Assembly: GCA_963678675.1 (NCBI GenBank)
Contig: OY783195.1
Location: forward strand, 5,528,001 to 5,592,000
From: Xiphydria camelus
Taxonomy: Eukaryota > Arthropoda > Insecta > Hymenoptera > Xiphydriidae
DNA: 64,000 nt
Direction of reading: 5' to 3'
The notes beneath the pieces were generated by a model. It worked only from the letters and a program-made list of their open reading frames with translations, ran no database searches and was not told where the DNA came from. A program made the position numbers and the translations under genes. Shown piece after piece: positions 56,501-64,000 of this stretch; the first letter of the stretch is position 1; each line of letters begins with the position of its first letter.

Positions 56501-59500
56501 GCCATACCTTTTCGGCTTCTCTTCCGGGGCTTCCTCGCGTTGCCGAGGACGAGACGGCTTCCCCGCGGCAGGAATGGGCTTTGGCTTCTCGTCCTCCCTG
56601 AGACCGGGGATCCCTCTCGGATAACCAGGGCGTTCCGGCGAGGGTGACTTCTTCGGAGAGTCACCCCTGGAGCTGGTGATCTTCTCGAACCGGTTATCGT
56701 CGACGACATCGCGCGCCACCATGCTAGTCACCTGCTCTTTATCGATCAACTCTGTCGTTGACCGGGTGACATCCTTCTGCAAAGACCAATCGCGTGGGAC
56801 GCGATGTCAATTGGGGCTATAATGGCGATCGACAACTTTCGGTGTAGTTGCGCATATTTTCTCATGCTTGCGCAACGATACCGACATTTGTCGTTAGAGT
56901 TTTAACGAGTTACGGAATCGGCCTAGAGTCGTAGATAAACGCCTGGACCACCGTAGAGGGTAGCATTATACGTCCTCTACCGCGATTGCGTCTCGCACGG
57001 GAAAAAAATAGCAATAATATTGCCAGACGAACAATAAAATATTGCTCTTCCTCGACCAACGGCATTTATTGCTACATAAAAATGTGCAACATTGCTAAAT
57101 GTAAAAGCAACACACTGCTGCTAGTGCAATAATAGTTTGCAATATTTTTATTCTTCGGCTAACGATAAATTCTTGTTCGGGAATTGGAGAATACAGCAAC
57201 AATGATTTAGCAGTAATATATTGCGATGGCAGTCACAATTGCTGTGCTAGTGCAATAAATATTTCTGCAATATTTTCATTGTTGGGTCAACGATAGTTTC
57301 TTGTTCTGGTAATAAAGTGTAGCGGTACTTAATGTGTTTTTTCATATTGCTATATATCAGTGCTCTGATAGCAATCACAATAATTACTGCTACTGCAGTA
57401 ATATTTCTGCAATATTTTTCGGCGATACTGTTTTTCTTCCGTGCGAGAACGCGCGACGGGGATGTAAACGGAATGAAAACATTCATTAAAATATCCGCCG
57501 CTTCACCGATGCGACGTACAACACCACGGGATGACGGTAGCGCTGCGATTCCGATACACCTATTTCGCGGAAAAAGCCGATTACATACTATATCCCGCGC
57601 GCAGCAGCGATCGTGACATACGTGCCTGCATAACACACGCGACGCACGGTACAGAGATATCTACATACGACGTAATTCGAACACCGTGGCGAGACCTCGA
57701 CGACCAAAAACTGCTTAACGAGCTTGACGAAGCGATCGGTTGCGCGCCGTACAAGTCGAAAGGTGCCGACTCCTGATTATTCGAGTACAACCGATTCACC
57801 GAACGTCGAGCATATTTATTTCGAACGAAATTTTTTCGGAACGAGAGGACCGCGTCTCGCGGTCCTCCCAAAGAGCCCTCCTCTATTTTCGTGTCGCCTT
57901 ATCACGCCGAGGTATCACCGTTACGACATCGGAGCGCGCCAGGAATCTCTCTTGGGAGTGGTAGCGCCGCGATTCGAATTACAATACTCTTTCTCGCTCT
58001 TTCTGTGATTTTGAGGCGTCGGAATGCTCGTAGATAACGTCGTCAGTGGATGAAGAACGCGAGCCGCTCCAAAGTACGAGCTACATATACATCGAAAGAC
58101 GAGTCTCGCGAATCTCGGCTGGTGGTGGGGGGGATAAAAAATCGGCGAGAAATGCAGCGGCCGGCGAAAGCCGACGTCGATAGAAACGCATCGATCGCGC
58201 GTGCCGCGCCGGGACGGGACGATCCATATTTAGCGTTAACACGGCGACGGGTGAGCGCGATGCCGCGAGCCTCGGGAAACGAGCTCGTTTCGCGTCGCGC
58301 TGATGTAATCGTACGTGCGCTTCGGCGGAAAGGGAATGAAAAATATAAGCGATCGCACTACACTCGCCGTGCGAGAATTACCGGGCGGAGAACGCGAACG
58401 CTACGGCGGGGAAGGAGCCGTTGCGGGTAACCGATTATAATCGCATTTCGTGGTAACACCTTCCGTTTTTGGCTCCGAATTAAATCTGAAGCTCTCTGCG
58501 GCGCCCGATTAAGCGACGATGGGATATTTTTCTCTACGTCGACTGCTTCCCCTCGCTCGTAATTTGTATATAATTCGCAATCATGACGACGCTAATATAG
58601 CGCTAATGGGGTAGTTGACTGATTTTTTGTATCGATGATTCGAAAAATTTGAACAAAATTATCAACTCCGTATTTTTTCATTTTTCATTTTCGGCTCTAT
58701 TTGAGCCGGAAAACGATATTTGGAAATGCAGCATACGTCATCGTTCAGTAAATCTATCTCTGTCGCACTCGTTGCTTGGCATAAGTGCATCTCTCGCGGC
58801 TCCTCGATGACGTCACAAAGCAATTCGGCAATTCAGCGAAGAGAAACGCGCTTATAACTCAGCGAATAATTATTCTTTCGGACCTTTTCTGTTTCTCGTG
58901 ATATTGAATATGTATACAGATTACAAATTGAACTTTGAAATATGACAATATTTTTCTAGTCAAATACCGCATCCGACGGATCGAGGGAAAGTCATCCCGG
59001 AAAAGAACGCGTGCACGTACGTCGCGCTATTCTCGCGTGCCTCGGAACAACCGGGGCATGATTAATTTGTTTGTCGAGCTGATCGCCAGAACGGCGTGCT
59101 AGGTGAATCTACGCAGACGGGTGTTCGACGTTTTATCGAGAATCCGCTGCCGGGTTAAAAGTCTGTTTGTCTTCGGACTAGAAAGGCTAGAGTCGTTAAA
59201 GGGATGATAAGAAAACGACGCGTGACTCCAATATTTTTTAGTCTTCGAAAAAATCCATATTCGACGAGTTCTTCGAATACCCTAATTAACCCGTAGAGCT
59301 CCTAACATTTCCCGATGGCTAAATACCGCGTGAAACGTGCAGTTTACGGTACCTCGATCAATCGAAACGTGTAATTTCGGCGTCGCGCGCGAGTGGCAAT
59401 TCGGTACGCTCGTACGAATGAACGACGTCGCATCAACGTACGAAGTGAACGCGCCTCGAGAGATTTCTCAACCTACTTTGGTAGACGACTCCGTATTACG

Positions 59501-62500
59501 ACTACCGACGAGCATTATCAATTGAGACAAGGTTACGAATCGCCACGTACGTGCAGCGGCCGGAATCAATTTGTCATGCATGGAAATATAACTCGCTGTA
59601 TGCGGTGATGTCACTGCCGAGCTTGGATTCAAGTCAATGACGTCCCCCGAAACAAAAGAAATGTCCGATACGTACGCGTAAAATTACCGTTACTCATACC
59701 GAAAGAAAGTACACGAGGAGCGATCGATTTCAGAAATTACTTCGATTTTTGGCAAAATCCCGAGCGGTACCATCGGAATTCCGGTGGTCCCATATACAAC
59801 GCGAGTCTTCACTTAGAGAAAAATGTAGTAAATTTTACTAAATCGGTGGTTACGGGTGGGGGAATGCAGATTTTGTTACTTGGAGTAGTAATTGACAAGA
59901 ATGGCCTATAGCTTGCTTCCTTCAAGTAGCCGTTAATCGTTATAAGCAAATTTAGTAGTCGAAGCAACTAATTTTGCATTCCTCCGCCCGTAAACGCAGA
60001 TCCAAAGTGCATACAAATGTAAAAAAAAATATGCCAAGGACTATGCGGGACCACTTAAAAAAATAACCCGCTAATAATCGTGTCGACGAAAAGCTCAGCA
60101 ACAATTCCACCCCGTGTTTCGCCCTCCAAAAAAAAAATTCACTTAGCACGCGTTCACTGCCGGACCGATTTTTGAGTACTTTCCGTTCAGGCCGCGTGGG
60201 GCGTATACGACCCACGCTTTTACGATTAAATAAACTCGTTTTTGACGTACGCCTTACAATTTTTCAATAGTGCAAAGCCATAATTAGCAAGAAAAAGGTA
60301 TACATTTTAATATGCATTAGACAATAAAGCAATAAATTACATTTTTTATTACTATTATACACGTGCCAAATGGGTAAAAAATTTTCCCTCCAGGCCACAG
60401 TGCGCAGACAAACTTTTATAAGTGTAGTAACGACTACATTTTTTTAAATTCCTATTCTTTACTAAATTATGTGCAAAAGTAAAATTCTCGGTCTGATAGA
60501 CCGAGACGTTGTGTGCGGAAACTTTTTTCTCAATCTTATAGACCGAGACGGCAGTGAACGTGTTAAAAGAAGTATTGATATCCGAATGTGTAGTACCAAG
60601 GACCTATACCAAGCATATTTTTCAGGGTGGGCGATATAAGGGACGTATAAGTGACGAGTGAGAACTCTATTCGCACATCTCCTGTTATGTCGTCCAACCT
60701 GCAATTCACTCGATATAATCAAGCCCAACGAAAGTAACCGAGATCAAAATGACAAATGACTATGTACTCGTATACCAAAGCATTTCCCCACCCGTAAACA
60801 CATACTTAATAATTGAATATATCATTTTTTCTCTCAGTGTATCATAATCCCAAAACTGTTTCTTCCTTAAAGAACTCCGGCAAAGGCATCGGTCGGGCCG
60901 CCTCGTTGAGTCACCTTTATTTTTAATCATTCGCGCACCGTAAGCAAGCGCGCGAAAGATGCAGGCGCGCGCGATTCTTACGCTACTTGGAAGTGAAAGT
61001 CAGCCAGTCACGGTAGGCGAGACTGTAGCCGGTGCGTGGAAGCCGCGCCGGTTCCACAGCGCGAGAACCGGCTTTCCCGAGGTCGGGCGCTCCTCTTCCT
61101 GAGTTATCCTCTCGCGCGCGTCTTACCGAGAGGAAGCGAGAGACGAAAAGCGGAAAGTCTCCAGCTTCCGCGAGCTGCACTCACCGAGTCGTGACGTATG
61201 TCGGAGGTCGAAATATCGGAGACGAATCGCTCTTCCACGACGTCGCGGATGTCCTTGACCGACGTGAAGCTCGAGGAATGCTCCACGACGTAGGAAGACT
61301 GTTGGATGACCTCGGAGGTGTGCGAGATGTCGGTGACGTCCTTTCGAGCGTCCACCACGCTCGTCGACGTTCTCTGCGCGAGAGAATCGGTGGTGGTTCC
61401 CGCGGGACGTCGCGGCGCCTGGTCCACGGGCGCAATTTTCTCGTCCTTGGGACGTCTACCTCGCGGCGTCGGTACGACCTCCTTTCCTCCCGGGGTTGGT
61501 TCTCCTCGAGGAGTCTTCCGCGGCTGGGGACTTTCGTAGACGAAGGAACCGTCCCACGTCGACGATCCCGGTTTCGTCGGGCGATCGGACTTGTCGGCGG
61601 GGCTTTTGTCGGGACTCTTGAAACGTCCCTCGGGGGACTCCCTTTCGTGTGGAGGTGCTCCGGGTCGAGGAGCTTTTGCTCCCGATTTGTCGGTGATCGG
61701 TTTTCTCGCATCCCCCGGTCCCCCGGTCACGACAGTCCTTTTAGTCGTCGAGGAGGAGTCGATCTCCCTGGAATCGCTGACGGAAGATTGCACTTCAACG
61801 CTGTACGAATTGCTGACGAAATCCGACGAACTCGCGACGGTCTTCGAAACGTCCGTCGCGCTCGTCGCGACGGTCGTGCCGACCGGGAGACGTTCGCCGG
61901 GACGTCCCGTAGACGGCCGCTTCTCGTCCCCGGGTTTCTGGACTTCCGCGGGCTTCTCGCGGACGAACTTTCCGTCCCAGGACGACGAACCCGGTTTGCC
62001 GAGGGGACGAACACCTTCTTCACCGTCGGGACGAGGCCCGCTCCTCCCGGCGGGACCTTCCGGTACCTTTCGACCGTCCGTGATGGTCTCCGTCTTCGTG
62101 GTAACAACTGGCTTCCCGTCCCGAAGAACGACGGTCTCCGCGGAGGTCGTGGAGAAGTCCGAGTTCTTCGTCGAGTCGGAGTAACTCACGTGCGACGCCG
62201 ACTGCAGAACACTGACGGAACTGCCTTCGACCACTTCCGTCGCGTCCGATAGCTTGGATCGCGAAGCGAGGTCGCGCGCGATCACCAAAGTGCTATCACT
62301 CGGATGCCTCTTCGAGGGGCCGTCGACGACCTTCGCGCCCCTGGGCTCGACGTCTTTTGGTCTCGTAGTGTCCTCGGGCTGCCGCTTCCTCGGCTCATCG
62401 GGCTTCTTAACGTCGCCGGGCTTCTCCCGAACGAAGGATCCGTCCCACGTCGAGGATCCAGGCTTGACGAACCTCGCGTCCCGATCCCTCGGTAGCTTTT

Positions 62501-64000
62501 CCGGACTGCGCGCTCGCGAATCGGGAGTCGCCCGACCCTCGGGAACCGGACGGCTCCCGATTGGCGGCGTATCCGCGCGACCAGCGTCGACAACGGTTCG
62601 ACTTCCCACGGACGTGACGGAAGACACGCCGACGTCCTTCGCGTCGGTGAAGCTCTGCTGACTGGACGAGTGCTCGACGACGTAGGAAGTCGTGGTGATG
62701 TCGGCTTCGTTTATCGAGCTGTCCTCGGTGATCTCACGGATGTCGACAGAGGACGTCTTCCCCCGAGGACGTCTTCCATCCGGAATCGGCTTCTCGCAAA
62801 CGAAGCTGCCGTTCCAGGAGGAGTCTCCCGGTCGATCGATCCGCGCCGTCTTTTCCGGGCCACCCGGACGTCCCGAAGGACTCTCTTCCGGGATCGTCTC
62901 CGACACCGCCGTCGCCCTCTCCACCACCTTCTTCTTGGCGCTGTTAGCAGCGTCCGTCGCCGTGTTAAACTCGACGATGTAAGACGAGGTCACCGCCTCG
63001 GTGACGTTCTGCTCCCCGGTGATGTCCGAAATTTCCACGGAGTCGTTTCGTTTCTTCGTCGTCCTCACGACGGTCGCGTCGCTCGTTCGTTTCGTCGCGT
63101 CTTCTCGCGGTTTCTCGTAGACGAATCGACCGTTCCACGAGGAGTCGCCGGGTCTGTCGATCCTCCGTTCCGGCGAGGACGAGCCGCGGGGGCGGGGCGT
63201 TTCGCCGTCGTCCACGCGGACGCGGCTCTCCCTGCTGACGTCGCTGCGTTCGTGGGATATGAATGTCGACGAGTCGGTCGCGCCTTTCGCGGTGCGCACG
63301 ACGCTCGACGATTCCTTCTCGCGGAACGATCGCTCGTCCGCGACGTCGATCTCTCCGGTGTCCACTCGGTGCGTCGACGTCTCGACGTTGTCGCCCCTCC
63401 TCGTCGAGTCCTTTTCTCGGACCACCGCGGACGAGCCGATCGCACTTCCGCTCGCTACGTCGACGCTGGCGTCGCGAACGACGTTTGTCGAGGAAGAGAC
63501 GATCCTGTCCGTCGCCGCGCTGCTGCTGCTGCTGCGGATCGTCGAGGACGATCGCGCCTGCTCTTCGACGAAGCTGGACGCGTGCGTCGACGTCGACGAA
63601 CCGCTCCGCTGCTCCTGGACGGTCGACTCGAGCGAGATACCCGTACTTCGTTCGCCGCCGATCTTGGAGACCGCGGGCGTTCCCTTCCAAGTGTTGGAGG
63701 AATCTGGACCGGGATGCTGGAACGTTCTCGCGTCCGAAGCGTTTCGTCCCTTCCTCGTAGTCGGCTTCTCGTAGACGAACGTACCGTCCCACGAGGACTG
63801 ACCGGGTTTCTCGTTTCGGGCCGGAATATCGCTCGCCGCGGTCTCCGACGTCGCGATCGATTTTCCCGCCTCCCTCTCGCCCGTCTCGATCGTCGTTTCG
63901 CTGTCGACGCTGAGGTTCTTCGAGGACGTTATCGCGCCGTCGACGTCGATCCTTTCCGCGGACTCGTCGACCTTCGTCGTGCCGGTCACCGTGCGACCGT
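41389..64000 (-). CDS. Giant SAXO-like repeat protein gene, 5' end beyond the window
   Basis: Six exons on the minus strand join in phase, about 4,320 codons: beyond 64000-61185, 56776-56508, 56090-55830, 51944-51688, 50953-50751 and 50550-41389 (stop 41391-41389). In order the protein has six clear PGxSSWDGxFVxEKP repeats in Ser/Thr-rich sequence, a Pro/Lys/Glu-rich linker (GKPSR and EEKPKR words), and a junction of two exons reading CICELCTCGRHRCPHN. That motif is the signature of SAXO proteins (human SAXO1 starts with a closely similar one). Then come about 90 modules of the form DNLxxEGxF-x-RxxDDY-xxxx-GER. SAXO and MAP6/STOP modules of similar form bind and stabilise microtubules; that function is inferred here. 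Ordinary SAXO proteins have a few hundred residues, so this one is greatly expanded. An alternative promoter just before the cysteine motif cannot be excluded. Confidence 0.78.
42790..50349 (-). repeat. Tandem coding repeat, periods 87, 174 and 348 bp
   Basis: The base module is about 29 residues (87 bp), starting DNL(K/R)PEG. Two alternating types (one ending PAERPEVKKP, the other PGERRTPIKHP) make a 58-residue, 174-bp dimer. Between about 45000 and 48600 pairs of dimers repeat at exactly 348 bp (equivalent sites at 47267, 47615 and 47963, also 46049, which is seven dimers from 47267). Outer modules on both flanks are more diverged (for example DNLRMEGDMSTYRSRDDY), the usual picture of a core kept uniform by unequal exchange. 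Confidence 0.9.
50751..50953 (-). CDS. SAXO-like gene exon (module exon)
   Basis: Starts after GTTGAAATCAG and ends ...GEGEFT before GTAAGT. Enters in phase 1 and leaves in phase 0. Encodes VTTTELVFTGTPGERPSPVR, then EGEFVDETTTRSQYIDH and TDNLTIGEGEF, two diverged modules. Confidence 0.85.
51201..51588. mobile_element. MITE with about 35-bp terminal inverted repeats
   Basis: CATGTCGTCGGTCTTATCAC opens the left arm (51201-51237), and the right arm at 51554-51588 is its complement with one base missing. AT-rich inside. It lies in the SAXO-like gene intron 50954-51687. Confidence 0.85.
51688..51944 (-). CDS. SAXO-like gene exon carrying the second half of the cysteine motif
   Basis: Begins after CTGCTTGCAG and encodes RHRCPHNLPQDHLEIPHGPV, then a YREEYDEK segment and two modules (DHLHMEGEFIGQRSTDYTAT and PQDNLRPEGDFDG). 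Ends before GTAAGAG. With the previous exon it completes CICELCTCGRHRCPHN. Confidence 0.88.
52371..53288. mobile_element. AT-rich element with TACACTCAGGGAA / TTCCTCTGGGTGTA ends
   Basis: Imperfect inverted ends around about 920 bp of AT-rich sequence with many CAAATAAA words. It is interrupted by the element at 52714-53079. Lies in the SAXO-like gene intron 51945-55829. Confidence 0.55.
52714..53079. mobile_element. MITE with CACTTCCCCGAAAAGTTTCC termini, nested
   Basis: Terminal inverted repeats of about 37 bp (52714-52750 and 53042-53079) that also contain a GGTCACTCTCAAAAGGG word. 366 bp, no ORF. Inserted in the 52371-53288 element. Confidence 0.8.
53289..54852. other. SAXO-like gene intron, CpG-rich part: no gene seen
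   Basis: Overlapping ORFs up to 145 codons on both strands, without family motifs or joinable splice sites. An A-rich AGAAGAAG run lies near 53640. Confidence 0.4.
54853..55663. mobile_element. Palindromic element, about 800 bp, with a second palindrome in its centre
   Basis: The ends CACTGAGAGAAGAGTTTATT and AATAAACTGTTTTTCTCAGTG pair, and the arms remain similar for about 250 bp (shared words ATAGTGATTGAAGCTTCTTTC and CCTATATCGATATAAGACT with their complements). Lies in the SAXO-like gene intron 51945-55829. Confidence 0.8.
55272..55419. mobile_element. Central hairpin MITE
   Basis: Arms of about 60 bp (ACGGCAAGCGCAACACCACT onward, to GACGGTGGTCGAA) are nearly perfectly inverted around a loop of about 25 bp. 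The arms are CpG-containing and unlike the AT-rich host element, so this looks like a separate insertion. Confidence 0.8.
55830..56090 (-). CDS. SAXO-like gene exon: linker plus first half of the cysteine motif
   Basis: Starts after CGATCGCTCCAG, encodes PGSPEKPRDRATPVAGKPGR followed by more GKPxR/EEKPRR words, DYVPKPSDIVAKIPLKEQ and CICELCTCG, and ends before GTGAGT. Phase 2 in and out. Confidence 0.88.
56508..56776 (-). CDS. SAXO-like gene exon: Pro/Lys-rich linker
   Basis: Starts after GGTCTTTGCAG with KDVTRSTTELIDKEQVTSMV. Continues through SPKKSPSPERPGYPRGIPGL to EEAPEEKPK and ends at a GTATGG donor. Phase 0 in, phase 2 out. Mostly disordered by composition. Confidence 0.8.
56996..57443. 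mobile_element. AT-rich element with CACGGGAAAAAAA / TCTTCCGTG ends, copy 3
   Basis: The tips pair out to TCTCGCACGG / CCGTGCGAGA. The interior has the ATTGC-rich words of the elements at 8635 and 11296 (for example GACGAACAATAAAATATTGC), in opposite orientation and shorter. Confidence 0.75.
59848..59995. repeat. Short inverted repeat
   Basis: GGTTACGGGTGGGGGAATGC on the left pairs with GCATTCCTCCGCCCGTAAAC on the right, about 45 bp arms. Probably one end-pair of a decayed element that may reach to about 60835 (CCCCACCCGTAAACAC is seen near 60785). Confidence 0.6.
60144..60563. mobile_element. MITE with CACGCGTTCACTGCCG termini (TTAA-type)
   Basis: The left end CACGCGTTCACTGCCG and right end CGGCAGTGAACGTG pair. 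The right end is followed by TTAA, the left preceded by TTAG. Two related internal words about a GACCGAGACG repeat also occur. No ORF of transposase type. Confidence 0.65.
61185..64000 (-). CDS. N-terminal repeat exon of the SAXO-like gene (open at window edge)
   Basis: Open for 938 codons from the right edge to the GTGAGT donor after DISTSDIRHDS. It has six clear copies of (K/R)PG(Q/D/S)S(S/T)W(D/N)GxFVxE(K/S)P, plus one degenerate copy (PGPDSSNTWKGTP). Spacing is mostly 100-140 residues. Between them are Ser/Thr-rich stretches with recurring SY(V/I)VE(H/F) words. No signal peptide or known enzyme domain was seen. The frame has no start codon of its own that I trust, so translation begins beyond 64000 unless a second promoter is used. 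Confidence 0.82.

Larger units (their letters stand above)
56777..61184. other. SAXO-like gene intron of 4.4 kb
   Basis: Contains transposons at 56996-57443, 59848-59995 and 60144-60563. Between 57444 and 59840 it is CpG-rich with short ORFs only. Splice ends are GTGAGT (61184) and TTTGCAG (56777). Confidence 0.55.

Noticed and set aside
58808..58815. Perfect CRE palindrome TGACGTCA in the SAXO-like gene intron
   Set aside because: One eight-base match is expected by chance in a window of this size, and nothing nearby looks like a promoter.

Overview
The window is nuclear DNA of an insect. Its genes are split by GT-AG introns, its sequence alternates between CpG-rich and AT-rich stretches, and its introns are packed with short inverted-repeat transposons. 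An odorant-binding protein that resembles honeybee OBP1 (ASP1) from end to end points to Hymenoptera. An ant is the likeliest source, but that is inference. One 200-base run of N (37075-37274) marks an assembly gap.

Layout. (1) 17-3091, minus: a MALT1-type paracaspase with death domain, two Ig domains and paracaspase domain, running off the left edge. (2) 3830-32489, plus: CRTC, the CREB-regulated transcription coactivator. I rebuilt 13 phase-consistent exons (647 codons). Its start faces MALT1, so the two probably share a promoter region of about 0.7 kb. (3) 12601-14883, minus: a complete six-exon OBP1-like gene nested inside the large second CRTC intron. (4) 36876-39451, minus: a candidate secreted, highly charged precursor with many basic cleavage sites, interrupted by the assembly gap and by one end of a TTAA-type transposon. 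(5) 41389 to beyond 64000, minus: a giant gene of which about 4,320 codons are visible. Its centre carries the cysteine motif CICELCTCGRHRCPHN typical of the SAXO (stabilizer of axonemal microtubules) family. One 9.16-kb exon follows with about 88 modules of about 29 residues (DNLxPEGxF...). It is preceded by a separate repeat type, PGxSSWDGxFVxEKP.

The rest is intron, UTR and intergenic DNA holding at least 25 inverted-repeat elements. Some lie at TTAA sites (piggyBac-like), one at a TTA duplication (Harbinger-like), and a group shares CACGGA-type tips. Two are mariner relics, and several elements are nested in each other.

The genes do not form one pathway. CRTC is a nuclear coactivator, MALT1 an immune signalling protease, OBP1 an extracellular odorant or pheromone carrier, and the SAXO-like protein is presumably a microtubule-associated structural protein. 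The SAXO-like giant is the most unusual object. Its repeats are ordered in nested periods of 87, 174 and 348 bp, and its size is far beyond ordinary SAXO proteins.
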